From positions 1 through 64,000 of the forward strand of contig VCMS01000240.1 of assembly GCA_022539475.1 (NCBI GenBank): a DNA stretch of 64,000 nucleotides, written 5' to 3'. The stretch comes from Gracilaria domingensis. Lineage: Eukaryota; Rhodophyta; Florideophyceae; Gracilariales; Gracilariaceae. The first letter of the stretch is position 1. Each line of letters opens with the position of its first letter. Below the pieces are notes generated by a model that was not told the origin of the DNA, searched no databases, and was given only the letters and a program-made list of their open reading frames with translations. This document shows, one piece after another, positions 21,959-32,505 of the stretch. A program made the translations under genes and the position numbers.

Positions 21959-23422
21959 TCAATGGTGCCAAACCTTCACCAGCTTATCCTTGCCCGCAGA
22001 AACAGCTCTCCTCCCATCCGTACCCCAATCCACCGTGAACACCTCATCACTATGTCCAGGCAGATCCATCTTCAATTTCTTCGTCCCCACATCCCAAACC
22101 TTGCACGTACTATCCTTCGAACCGCTCATCAACAAGCGTCCATCCGCCGACCAAACCAATCGATAAACGGCCGCAACATGTCCGCGGAACGTGAAACAAA
22201 ACTTGCCAGTCTTGCCATCCCAAAGTCTTACACTCTTGTCAAAACTGTCTTACGCGATATACCGCCACTCCGGACTGAACGCCACGCAGCTAACCAGCTG
22301 CTGATGGACGGTCATGCCCGAAGTGGGCTGTATGCCCTTGGTGCGTTTCCAAACTTCTTCCCATAGCATCAAAGTGAAATCATCAGACCCACTCACCTTA
22401 AGTTCCTTCCCGCCCGTACTTTGCCGTTTCAAATTTTCATAGCGCTCCAACGCCTCTTCTCGCGACAAGTTGACCGGCGTGTATCCGTTCGGCTCGTCCA
22501 GAGATGCAAACGCACCGCATTTGAGCACGTAGTCGGTAGAAAGCGTGATGGAATTCACCCAGTAAGCATGTGCATTTATAGTAGACACAGGTAAGCCAGT
22601 ATTAGCATTCCAGATCTTTATACTAAGATCCTGAGAAGCAGAATAGATAAAACCGTCTCCACTCCACACGGCAGTCGTGACGGCAGCAGTTTGTCCCGCG
22701 AGCATCTTGACCGCGCTCATGCTAGCCACGTTCCCAATCTTCAACGTAGCATACTTCAAAGCGGACACCACCAAACAACATCGTTCATCCAAATGATACG
22801 GCTTCCAACACAAATCCGTCCGCCATTTGCGATGGGAAGCCAAGCTCTTACCAGGTCCTTTCTCAACGTCCTAGATCTACACCCGACTTTCTTTCGAAGC
22901 AGAAGCCAATCGACTCCCCTCTGGAGAAAAAGCCAACTCCAGCACTCAATCGCGATGACCGACCAAGGAAAGCTTCGGCAACTGCGCCTCCGCACTCCAC
23001 AATCTGACGGTAGTATCGCCAGAACCCGTCGCTATCAAGCGAAAATCCGGCGAGAAAAACGCCACGAGAACCGCCTCTTTGTGTCCGGGTAAGCTTGCAC
23101 TACATCTCGAAACAAGCCGCACGCGAAACAACGACAGCGGCACAAATTCCAGCTTCACCACTCTCTCTCTCACATGCGAAGCAGCCTTCAAAGTGGCTTC
23201 CGAGCTTTCGGTCACCGGCTCTCGCGACGAGCGCAGAAAGAATGCATACGGCAACTGCGTGTCACTGTTCAGAAGGTGGTTGAGCAATTCCGCGAGTTGC
23301 TTAGGCGTGGAACCCAGCGGTATGTTGAACACTGCGCCTACCGAGTCGCCCTCCTGCGAGAAAAGCTGCTCGAGAGCGCTTGAAGGCGCGCGCGGCGCGA
23401 CGTCGGCGCCATCCGACTGCAT
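21959..23422 (-). pseudogene. Notchless homologue (NLE1/Rsa4), WD40 ribosome-assembly factor, four nonsense codons
   Basis: NLE1/Rsa4 docks on pre-60S particles in the nucleolus and is pulled off by the Rea1/midasin ATPase. From ATG 23,422 the NLE domain is clear (LEQLFSQEGDSVG, PKQLAELLNHLL, LPYAFFL; residues 15-60), followed by WD40 repeats to the C-terminus (for example LIATGSGDTTVRLW, SASQDLSIKIWNA, SGSKDSTCKVWDV) and TGA at 21,959. All 488 codons lie in one frame without an intron. Nonsense codons occur at TGA 22,946, TAG 22,877, TAG 22,871 and TAA 22,250. The TGA replaces the Trp of GHxxW, and the TAG at 22,871 replaces the Trp of a WD dipeptide. It is divergent from the kinase fragment at 23,733. 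Confidence 0.88.
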
Positions 23423-23732
23423 CGCGCGCCACTCAACTAGGCGAAACAGACGGCGCAGCAGAGGGCGCGGTATGAAAGACTCTCAACGACGAGGCCACCG
23501 TGCACATGGCACGCGACGCCTGTATTCGCGCATGCATACAGAGCGGTAGCGGCTCCAGTCTGTGGCCCACTTGCCGCGGAGGCGTTTCGCGACGCCTCCT
23601 CCAGCTGACTATTGGCAATGATCGCAGCTGCCGATTCAGATGCTGCCCTGCCCAGTCCGCCAACATCTGCCGACGCCGCGCCGCTGACGCGCGCCGCGTC
23701 GCACTCTCACGGTGTGCGCGCGGCCGTCCGTC
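23423..23732. promoter_or_regulatory. GC-rich divergent intergenic region
   Basis: 310 bp between the NLE1 start (minus) and the kinase-like start (plus). It is GC-rich, like the flanks of the FKBP gene at the window end, and probably held a shared bidirectional promoter. No TATA box is obvious. Confidence 0.4.
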
Positions 23733-24300
23733 ATGAAGGCGACGTGCTTTCTCCCGCCGCTTCCGTCGCTTCTGACCGGCCGTTCCCACGCCGCCACGCA
23801 CGCTCTCCGTCGCATCGCGCTCATTCCCCGCCGCCCCGCACGCCGTGCCTGCCTGCAGCGCAGCGCGACGCGTGCGCTCATGCTGCAGCCGCTCGCCGAC
23901 GCGTCGCGCAACGCGCAGCTCACGCTGGCGATCGTCGGCGCCGTCACGCTGTGGCTGGGCGTCTGGCAACGGGTACCAGCGCTTGGGCTGGTTTCCTTGC
24001 GCACGACGAGGAAGATCATCTACATCAGTTGCGGGCCGGCTTTCCTTGCGTTGTGGCCGCTGTATAGCGCGACCACCCACGCGCGTCTGTGTGCGTGCCA
24101 CTGCTGTTCTCCGCTGTGCTTGTAGTGTCATGCTTGTCGTTGGCCACCTCCGCGCGAAACGCGTTGGGGGCGCGCGTTGTCGACATAGGGAAGCACGCAT
24201 GAGACTCTACACGAACCGCTGATCTACAGTGTGACGCTGTTGCTACCCACGCTCTTTCTGTTCCGCAGGACGGCCGCAGCGGTTGGCTTCACGCAGCAAA
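23733..24300 (+). pseudogene. Phytol/farnesol kinase-like (CDP-alcohol/polyprenol kinase family) fragment
   Basis: The family phosphorylates isoprenoid alcohols (phytol, farnesol) in plastid or ER membranes with CTP. From ATG 23,733 there is a basic, Ser/Ala/Arg-rich presequence of about 55 residues, then a hydrophobic segment (LTLAIVGAVTLWLGVW) and the family-like TRKIIYISCGPAFLALWPLYS. A frameshift near 24,090 leads to VPLLFSAVLVVSCLSLA. Another after VVDIGKHA leads to ETLHEPLIYSVTLLLPTLFLF, which matches the place of the conserved loop after the third helix. No downstream CDP-binding region is found, so it is truncated. The presequence could target a plastid or mitochondrion. Confidence 0.55.
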
Positions 24301-24528
24301 TGTACCTTGCCTCAATGGAAGGAGCCTTACTAAGCGGAAAGCTAGCAGCAACTGAGATAGTTTCAAATATAGACGTGCTGCTTGAAAGAAGGAAGTCAAA
24401 GTCCTTGGGAGCACCCTCAGTCAGTGCCGCTCTTTAAGGTGTTCGTTAAACCAATTTTTGTAAGCATAAAAAAGCTTTACTCTTTGCGGGCCCTTTGCCC
24501 GTTGACTAGCGTTAGCTTACGAAACACT

Positions 24529-27500
24529 CTACGAAAGATGGAACAACCTCTGTCCTTCACGAACAGCGTAAAGCACCTGCTTCTTCGCAATCTCTGAAGA
24601 ACTATACTCCGGGAGTTTGAAATAATTCGTGCAAGTCATCACGGTTGGCAAACACTGGTCCAGAGAGTGCCCGCTTTCCGGAGTACGTCGCACAATTGTT
24701 AGACGGGGATGCAATTTGCTCAGCGTCCCGGGCGGAAGAGCTGGAGAGCCAGGAGTAAATTGAATGAAACGCTGTTGATCTTCTTCATCCAATTCTGTAG
24801 GAAGTTGTAGGAAGGACTTCACCGCTGCGCTCTCGTGGCTGAATCCATGATCGCATCGCGTAGAGTGAACCGTAAAGTCTATAGTCCACTTCTAATATGA
24901 CGGACCGCAGAACAACAACTCAAGTTCAGCGCTTCGGAACACTAAAAGACCCGTGATATCAATTAGTTCACCCAAGCCTCTCAAAAGCGCTTCATCTTGC
25001 TGATACACACCTCCAAAAAGCACATGGTATGTCACTCTTCTCACGAACTCTTCAGCATTCTGCTCATTCACTTCAATATTGCTTTCGCCTTTCCTAAGTT
25101 CTATCGAATCATCAACGGGCAAAACAAATGTTAGACAAAGGGCTGGTATCGAATCGCCTTCATTGTCATCCACCATTCTTATAATTGATTGCAGCGAAAC
25201 AGCGAGTTGATGATCAACATTTTCCAACAGTTGCATAGCCGATTTTCCACTAGTGTATCTCTGTCACACCTTCTTTCGATCTACAAGATCCAACTTTGCC
25301 AAGCTGTCGCGTTTGTTGCAGCTGAATCCACTTTCTAGGATGGATGACGAGCCTGATGAATCTGAACTTAAAGGCCAACAGCTGTCGAATATTACTCGAC
25401 AGTATGCCAGGAGAAGTTCCGAGGAGGTGTTCGGAAACCTCAAATCCAGCAAGCGACCGTCAATAACAGCCTTACCCAGAAGACGACCAATGAATTTGAA
25501 CGAAGAGCAAGTCTTGGAAGCCGCAGATTTCTGGGCTTCGCGAATCGTTACTGGTAGACATGAAAGGAATAGTCCTGTGCCAGTAGGCACCACGTAGCTT
25601 GGAGGCTCCTTCTGAACTGCCACTGTCGGTTTCGTTTTAGATTGACTTCGACTTCTTCGTCGTGTAGAGGACTGACGAACTGGGACGTGAACATTACTAA
25701 TGTTTACGTCCCAGTTCGAGATATTAGCTCGAATCTGATGAATGAAGTGTGTTGCCGCTTCCGATTCCGCCTTTGTCTCGATTGCCTGCGAACCTGCTAC
25801 TTCTCCAAAGCTTCAGATCTACCATCTGAATTTCTCTCGAAGTAAGAGTGTAAAACTCAAGATTACTTCCCAATCCTGTACTAGTGTCGTTGAAGTATTC
25901 GACCTCCAGCAATGTACCATGAGAGCAATACATGTTCATCACTTTGATCGCAGATTCGAGGATTCGGTCGCGGTGGATTCAAACCTTTTGGCGTTGAATA
26001 CGCCCTATCCTTGTTTCGCTTTCACGATGGTGTCGAGAAGATCTGTGGGTCACAACCCCTAACATTTCGTTGCTCGTCTGCAACAAATGAAGCGCTCGCG
26101 AAACGCCGAGAGACGTTGACTGAAACAGCGTTCTTATGATATCAAACGGGATTAGAATTGACGATTCCCTCGCTATTATGAAGCACCACACAGGCACAAT
26201 CCCTTCACACAACGCAATAGGATCAGACAACTGTCTAGTAACCTTAGCAGTCAATTTGTGGCTCACAAAATGTACTTTAGGGTCTTTCAACAGAAAAAAA
26301 ATCAGCGACAAAGTCACCAGAAGCAACAGTGCTCGCGCTCACAGAAGTTGAACTAGAACTTAGTTTCTCCGATATCCAGTACAGATGCTTCAAGAGCGCA
26401 ATAACCGATGTTATAGATGGCACTAAACCAGTCGCCGATAGCTGGTGAGGTGAAAGGATAAGTTTGTCTGACAGCATTATTCTGCCAGTACTTCTTCTGA
26501 AGCTTTAGCATCATATCGACGAGCCCTTTGTTGTCCAGCAGCTCTGCTACGCTCTCTGTGTTCCTGCAGTCTTTGGGATCTGCGCACAGGGCCCGAACTG
26601 CTCCCTTCTCCAGTTGCAGCATCAGAGTGGTTAACTTCTATATTCGAGTTGGCGGGGCTTCTCGAGTTGTCTTGTCCCCTGGAATAAACCAATGTGTGAG
26701 CATCAGTCCAAAACCCGGGGCCCAGGCCTTGTTGGCCTGCTTATGATTGAACAACCGCACTTATATCGAACTCTCATGAGAAATAGGCTTCCCATTGAGA
26801 GCAAACAAGAGCTCTTGGGTGGGGATGGAACGCAGATTACTAACTCTTCTGGCACCCCTACCGGTTTAATCACCGGTGCTGTGCGAGTGAGGGATGTTTT
26901 CAGCCAAGGCTGCAGCGTATGACCTAAAGTTACAACCACTTCTCAACGGATCACTGCCTGAACGCGACGCAGAGGCTTGACGAATGCTGTGATCTCGTGA
27001 GGAGCTTGCTAGACCCGCTCCGCCTCGTGTTGGCGCCTGACCGGACAAGGTCAATCTCCGGGCATTTGAGTCTGCCGAGGAAATGTAAAAGCTCATCAGA
27101 GTCTCAAAGAGTTCTGTTCCGAAAAGCTGCAACGGGGCAGGGTTCCGTTCAAGTCATTCTCATCGCTTTGCATCGATTGCAGCAAAATTGGCACACGGGC
27201 CAACTGATCGCCGTCTTCTTGATCTCGGTGACGAACCATGGTGGTGCTCATGCTCACTGGTATCCGGAAGGAGACTGTCGGCAAGATTAAGACAATCTAC
27301 AGAATGCATAGTTGAGCCTGAGCTAAGTTTGCTCTTCAGTTTCATGATGAGGGTGTCGATATCGAGGATTTGAAGTCCAAGCTTGGCATTTCCGCGCGCC
27401 AAGATAGCAAGCATGCGAAGCGCAGCGCAGACGAGTACGATTGTGGCGAGAGTGCAGGAGGGGATGGAGGTACGATTAGACTAAGCACCTTCTCGATGAG

Positions 27501-28155
27501 CGCAAGGTCATCTCCACACAGGGCCTCGACCTTCTCAGGCGAAGATCTATACTCTTCTGCAAGCTTAGTGAAACCTGCTACAGAAGATTCTCTGATGCGT
27601 TGATCTTCAGAGTTTAGCAATCGCATCATAGTGAGCAGCACACGACTTATAATTTCCATTGCATCGTCACGGGGTTGACTGCACAGGTTTCATCCGGTTG
27701 CAGCGGCCATTCTCCGTGCGCCTATCGAAAGAAGTCAATAAACGAAAGCACCGCTTCAAAGCCATTCGCCGAAACTATTTGATGCGTCTAATCAACACTC
27801 AATTTGTGCAAGACAGACAAGGACTGCTCTGTAAGGTAGATGTACTCAATGGACAAAATATTCTGGCAGAGCCGTCCAGCGGCACCATTGAGCGCAATTT
27901 CAGAAGAAAAAGACGGTAACGCTTCCATCATGGTATGATGATCGTATGCGTGAGCGCGCGTGCGGCGTAAATCTTGACCTCCACATTGGCACCCGTGCGA
28001 AGCAAGTTAACAAGCGGCGTAACAGACGCGGCTGTTCTCGGGGGTCGCGGGGGGGGGGGGGCGGGGGGTGGAGGGGGAGTGGTGTGCGGAACGAATGGGA
28101 CGGGAAGCTGTGCGAAGAAGTCGGTGGCGGACGGGGTTTGTGGCGGCGGCGGCAC
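24529..28155 (-). pseudogene. HECT E3 ubiquitin ligase of the UPL3/TRIP12 type, heavily broken
   Basis: The protein ligates ubiquitin to nuclear/cytosolic substrates through a HECT cysteine. Armadillo-like repeats come first (27,342-28,155: LVNLLRTGANVEVKIYAARAL, IEYIYLTEQSL, IRESSVAGFTKLAEEY). A conserved middle block follows (25,730-26,330: LTAKVTRQLSDPIALC, PFDIIRTLFQST). Next is the HECT N-lobe (25,264-25,623: FIGRLLGKAVIDGRLLDL). The C-lobe (24,529-24,822) has LPTVMTCTNYFKLPEYSS, where the TCTNY Cys is the catalytic one, and terminates at TAG 24,529 at the family's usual end. Breaks include TGA 25,979 (from an Arg CGA context), TGA 25,264, TAG 24,892, two TAGs near 27,770-27,820 and several frameshifts. 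The extreme N-terminus is not found. Confidence 0.85.
25676..25718. repeat. 20-bp inverted repeat forming a tight hairpin
   Basis: Arms at 25,676-25,695 and 25,699-25,718 match with one mismatch around a 3-base loop. It lies within the UPL3-like relic just 5' of the HECT N-lobe block, where the coding match is lost. It could be a small foldback insertion or an RNA hairpin. Confidence 0.75.
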
Positions 28156-28252
28156 GGCGGGAACTCAAACGCGTGGAAGGCGGTTCGCTGGCGACGGGTT
28201 GTTGCAGATGCGCGTCGTCACACATGTCATAATGTCATTCTGTCGTACTGGC
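28156..28252. other. Junction between the HECT relic and the palindromic repeats
   Basis: GC-rich stretch with G runs (also a G11 tract near 28,050). No gene recognised. Confidence 0.3.
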
Positions 28253-28590
28253 AGCGGGCGAGGGCATGTTGTGTTAGGGTCGCTACCCTCACACAACTTG
28301 ACCACCTTGCCCGCGTGCAGTTTACCTTTTGGCTGGCGTTGCGTGCAGTGTGTGTTTTGGGAGGTCTGTGGACGCTCCCAGAATGTGGCGAAAACGTGCC
28401 CGCGGGCGGGGAGGGTCGGTCTTGTTAGGGTAGGTACCCTAACACGACCGGACCCCCCCGCCCGCGGGCATAAAAAAGCACATGTTTTAAAAAACCGGCC
28501 GAAACGTGCCCCCGGACGGGGGGGGTCCGTTTGTCTTAGGGTAGCCCCCCGAACAAAACCGACCCACCCCACGCCCGCGGGCACGTTCTG
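28253..28590. repeat. Array of three large near-palindromes with TTAGGG-like cores
   Basis: Three hairpin units lie at about 28,253-28,313, 28,397-28,470 and 28,506-28,584. Each has G/C-rich arms (GCCCGCGGGC and kin) and a centre of the form TTAGGGTA..TACCCTAA; the middle one is nearly perfect. Between the first and second lies a 50-bp segment (28,345-28,395, around TGTTTTGGGAGGTCTG) that recurs inverted at 35,010-35,047 and 35,255-35,325. The set looks like one foldback-type element into which the copia element inserted. Confidence 0.7.
28586..28590. repeat. Target-site duplication TTCTG, left copy
   Basis: TTCTG directly precedes the left copia LTR and directly follows the right one at 35,005-35,009. 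Five base pairs is the usual copia value. Confidence 0.9.
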
Positions 28591-28801
28591 TGTTACGCGC
28601 CGAAGACTTTTTGCGAGACGAGCGCAGGGAACGCGCGCCACGTTTGTGACGGCGTTGTGGGGGCGCACAGTCGCGCCGCCCGTTGCGGCGCTTGGCACCA
28701 AATAAAATGCACGACTGTTGCGGAGAGTGCCTGACTCGCCGCCGGTCAACGCATGCACCTTATCGATCCGCCCCACTTGCCCCACGCCGCCGCTTCCATC
28801 A
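28591..28801 (+). repeat. 5' LTR of the copia element
   Basis: 211 bp, starting TGTTACGCGCCGAAGAC and ending GCTTCCATCA. It contains AATAAAATG near 28,703, a possible TATA/poly(A) region shared with the other LTR. It is matched by 34,794-35,004 with roughly 10% divergence by eye. Confidence 0.9.
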
Positions 28802-28818
28802 TGGTAGCATTCGCTGAT
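28802..28818 (+). promoter_or_regulatory. Primer-binding site of the copia element
   Basis: TGGTAGCATTCGCTGAT begins immediately after the LTR. The first eight bases are complementary to a tRNA ending TGCTACCA, the end seen in eukaryotic initiator tRNA-Met. Matching beyond that is uncertain. Confidence 0.6.
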
Positions 28819-30169
28819 AATCGCGATCCCGCCGCCTACTACTGCTCTGCACGCCGCAGCCGCTGCCGGGCACCGCAACCGCAATCCTCCTTCTCTTCCC
28901 GCCTTCCTTCTTGCGCTGTGCGCCGCCAGCAATCGCGTACATCCACTGCGCGCGCTACCGCTCGCGCAACTTTCCGCCATACACAACATCTCTCGACTTG
29001 CACGCTACTTCTACAGTTACGTCACCGCGCCAATCTTCGGCCCCGCCCGCCTTCCTATTGGTCGGATGGGTATGGGACCGAGACTGAGCTACGCTATCGC
29101 GCTGCGCCTACGACCGGTCCGCTGACATATCGGTTAGTTGTGGCTGAGAGGGGCGACGGCTGCTTCCTCTACTTGTGCGTGCGCGGACGCCTCCCAGCAG
29201 CGGCGGGCGGACTTGGGTTCAGCCCTTGCTCCAGCCCGCCCACACACATACTTCAAGTGTGTCTGGGCACCGGCGCCGCGCTTAGGGAACAGCGGAACAT
29301 GGACATCTATCTTGGTTCACTGCTGTGTTTATCGTACTATGGATCATCGACTATTCCCGTTTGTACTATCATTTGGCAAGCTCTGCGTGACGTCTAACTT
29401 TCTTATTGCGTCATCGCTTATGAGCGGCATCTTACATGAGACCTGTCAAGGTTTTCTAAGCGACTCATCTTTTTGGTTTCGCGTACATACAGTGATTTTC
29501 TATGAAGGTGGGCACATCAATTCACTTCGAGTAGTGACAACTTCCTACCAATCTTGCAACATTTCTCCGTTCTTGGGCCACCACACACGCAACTCTTGGC
29601 TCTTCGTTTTAACTTCTCGCACCGGTTTCGGTCTCGTTCTCTCGATTATTTTTTTACGAGGCGGTCTTCTCGCTTGATGCTTATCGCTTCGTCTTGGCAC
29701 TACGCTCGGAGCCCCGACGCATTCGCGCTTCGTTAGCGCTCTTCGCTAGCGCTCGTCGACAGTTCTCTTAACCTCTTGTTTCTTGGCGCTTGGTGTTGGC
29801 TTATACAAATCTATCGTAACTCCCCTTATCTAGGAGTGAAGTACCCTCCGCTTGGCGGTTGTGGGAAGATCCTTCGAAGGTCGATCGGTGTGGTGCGGGG
29901 TTAGCTGCTTTATTGCGGGGACCTGTACTAAATCGTTCGCCTAGCTCCCTGGGTTGGGCTAGGATCACCTTAAGTACCTAACTCCCTCTGCCAGTAGGGG
30001 ACTGGTTTGAAGTTTGCATCTACGAAGGATCCCTCTACCCGTAGGGGACGGGCAAAGACTACGAAGTTTGCGGGTTCTTTTCCTGTTAAAGCAGGTTGAT
30101 CTCGCGGATTCCTTTCCTGCTTAAGAAGGTTGATATTTATTCTCCATCCCGCTTTCCCGTTTCACCACC
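28819..30169 (+). other. Long 5' leader of the copia element with repeated stem-loop modules
   Basis: 1.35 kb of untranslated leader. In the last 200 bases two kinds of module are each present twice: a CCCTCT..GTAGGGGAC unit followed by GAAGTTTGC (about 29,980-30,075), and a TTTCCTG..AGGTTGAT hairpin (about 30,078-30,130). Such a leader could serve dimerisation, packaging or internal ribosome entry. Purely from sequence I can only say it is structured. Confidence 0.55.
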
Positions 30170-31105
30170 ATGTCGGGCACACAAAATGGGCTCCTTGGTA
30201 AGCTTCCAAAGCTCAAGGTGCCGAATGATTACATATCGTGGCGACGTCGCCTTCTCGCCTACCTTCGTCGCGACGACGCCTTTCTCACTGGTTTGGATCC
30301 CCGTCCCGAGGGGTTCAATCCTTCTAATCGCACCATGAGATCTTGGTTCGAAAAGTCGGTTAAGGCTAAGAGCACTATCACCCTGTGTCTTGGTGACTCG
30401 GCTCTTGCTCTCGTCCGGACCTTTGTTGATGACGATGAGCGGACCGCCAAGGATCTCTGAGATGAACTGCAGCGCGTCTACACTACCTCAAATGCTCAAG
30501 CCGTCCAAAATATCCGCCACCGACTAGACACTCTGGTCTACAAGGACAACGAAGACTAGAACCAGCACGTGTCTAAATTCTTGGCCATTGTTGGTGAACT
30601 GGCCACCTTTGACGAAGAACTATCGGAGAAAGAAAAGGTGTCCAAGTTAATACGAAGTCTCCCGAACTCCTTCGCACCTCTGGCTATGATGTCCAACTTC
30701 ACGGACACCGGCTTCGACTCCATCATCAACGCCGTCGAAGCTGAAGTGGCACGCCGGAAGAACCCGAATAATCCTCAAAGAACTACTGCTCCTTCCGCTC
30801 CGTCCACATCCTGGAAGCCGCAGGCCAACACAGCTCTGCGAAACGGACGGAAGCGACACAAACGGCGTGGCAAATCTTCCATCACAAAGGATCGCGACGA
30901 CAATAACTGCTACTACTGCGGTCGTCGCGGTCACTATGCCCGGGACTGCTACAAACGGAAACGCGAGGAATCTAGTAACAGCAGCTCGCGAAACCAGCCT
31001 TCCACCCAACAGCAACAACGCACCCGCTCCAGCAATGGGTAGAATGGTGGTTACAACCGCTTCTCTCACAACCATCAAGGAGGGCAGCAGTCCAACTGGA
31101 ACTAG
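30170..31105 (+). pseudogene. gag: Copia gag
   Basis: Starts at ATG 30,170 in a strong context (ACCACCATGT). The capsid-like N-terminal part runs from MSGTQNG through the WRRRLLAYLRR region. The nucleocapsid zinc knuckle C-YY-C-GRRG-H-YARD-C is at about 30,908-30,950, in a basic, Gln/Asn-rich tail. In-frame stops occur at TGA 30,458 (L-x-DELQR, Trp expected), TAG 30,557, TAG 31,040 and TAG 31,103 (Trp-like contexts). The frame is continuous with pol, as is normal for a copia gag-pol. Confidence 0.85.
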
Positions 31106-32505
31106 AACTCACGCCTCGCACCAAGGGGGGATGGAGATGGTAGTCGTCCCTCTAACACTCGATCTTATGTGGTGCAAAGGCGTGATGATCCACCTCCATC
31201 ACCTGATTTCAACTGCAACATGGCTAGGTATCTGAGCAATATCGTGCTACTCTCGCAGGAGAAGGTGGACTCTGCGTACATCGACTCAGGTGCTACTCAC
31301 CATTTTTTCCACTCGCGCAAGTCGTTCATTCGCTACGAGCGCATCGACATCGAGCTTGTGCAAGCAGTGTCTTGCACCGCTCGTCTAGTCGGTAAAGGCC
31401 ATGTCTGGATCCCACTCAATAATGGCACAGTCGTGGAAGCGTACCATGCTCCGGCTTTTGAATCCAACATTCTCTCAGTAGGTGTTCTGAGCGTGGACTT
31501 CGTAGTGACTTTCACGTCGACACTGCGCCCATTCAATGATTGCTTCATAATGGACCCTAAGCGAAACTCCGAAATCCTTTGGGAAACGGAAATCAAGCAG
31601 GGCCTATTCATTATGGAATTGACCGACGACAACAAGCAAATCATGGTCCTGAACGCAAGCAATACTAAACAGGAGTTAGCTCTCGATTGGCACGGGCGCA
31701 CTGGTCATCTGCATCCAAGCAGGTACCAGGACTTCGCAAAAGTTATGTATTCTGTTCCTTATTTCCAACGTTCCATTCTCGAATCTCTGACGGGCGTACC
31801 TTGTCCCACTCGCAAGATGAAGCGCAATCCGCTCATCGCTAGGCCACGGTCTGTCTCCACCTCAAGCCCATTGGAGCTCATTCATATGGACCTGTCTGGC
31901 AAAATCTCGCCTTCTCTCTCTGGCGCTATCTACGCTATGGCCGTTCTGGACGACTACAATTCAAAGTCAGACGTGTTCTTTCTCATGGACAAGACAGGTG
32001 CATCTGTCTTGAAGAACATTGAATGGTATAAGCGCCGCTCAGAACTCGAGCTCAACCACTCGTTCAGACTCAAGAATGTTCGCCTGGACAGGGCAGGTGA
32101 ACACAAGAGCAACGAGTTGGATGTGTTCTGCCGCGATAATGGCATCAAACTGGACTTCTCTCCGGCATACGCCTCCGAATCAAACGGGGCTGCCGAGAGG
32201 CTCATCCAAGAGCATTGGACCCGGACTCGCGTTCTTCTCTTTGCAAGCAAACTCCCCATTTCCTTTTGGACCGAGGCCATGAACCACGCGAACTGGCTTC
32301 GAAACCGGGCACCGTCCTCACGCATCAAGGGACGGATTCCAATGTTGGAGTGGGACCCATCGACGAAGATCGACCTCTCTCACGTTTCAAACTTCGGACA
32401 GCCCGGCTATGCTTTCGTCTACCGCTCGAGGACGGTCCCAAATAAGAAGTTCCTTCCATGTTCCGTGCTCTCGCAATTCGTTGTCATGCAGAGTGACAAC
32501 AACTT
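31106..32505 (+). pseudogene. pol: Copia pol 5' part: protease and integrase
   Basis: In frame with gag. The aspartic protease has YIDSGATHHF (about 31,278). The GAG-pre-integrase zinc region is around 31,690-31,830 (WHGRTGHLHPSRY ... CPTRKMKR). The integrase core spans about 31,880-32,330: first Asp in HMDLSGK, second Asp in RLDRAGEH (an Asp at the expected spacing), and Glu in NGAAERLIQ. It ends near 32,505, where a one-base loss shifts the frame. Confidence 0.87.

Noticed and set aside
23433-24200. 255-codon minus-strand Arg/Ala-rich ORF
   Set aside because: Shadow of the GC-rich kinase gene on the other strand, whose frame has hydrophobic and family-like segments.
28253-28590. Interstitial telomere repeats
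   Set aside because: TTAGGG occurs once per arm within palindromes, not as a tandem array.
28165-28989. 274-codon minus-strand ORF over the palindromic repeats
   Set aside because: It spans the palindromes and the copia LTR, which are separate insertions, so it cannot be an ancestral gene.
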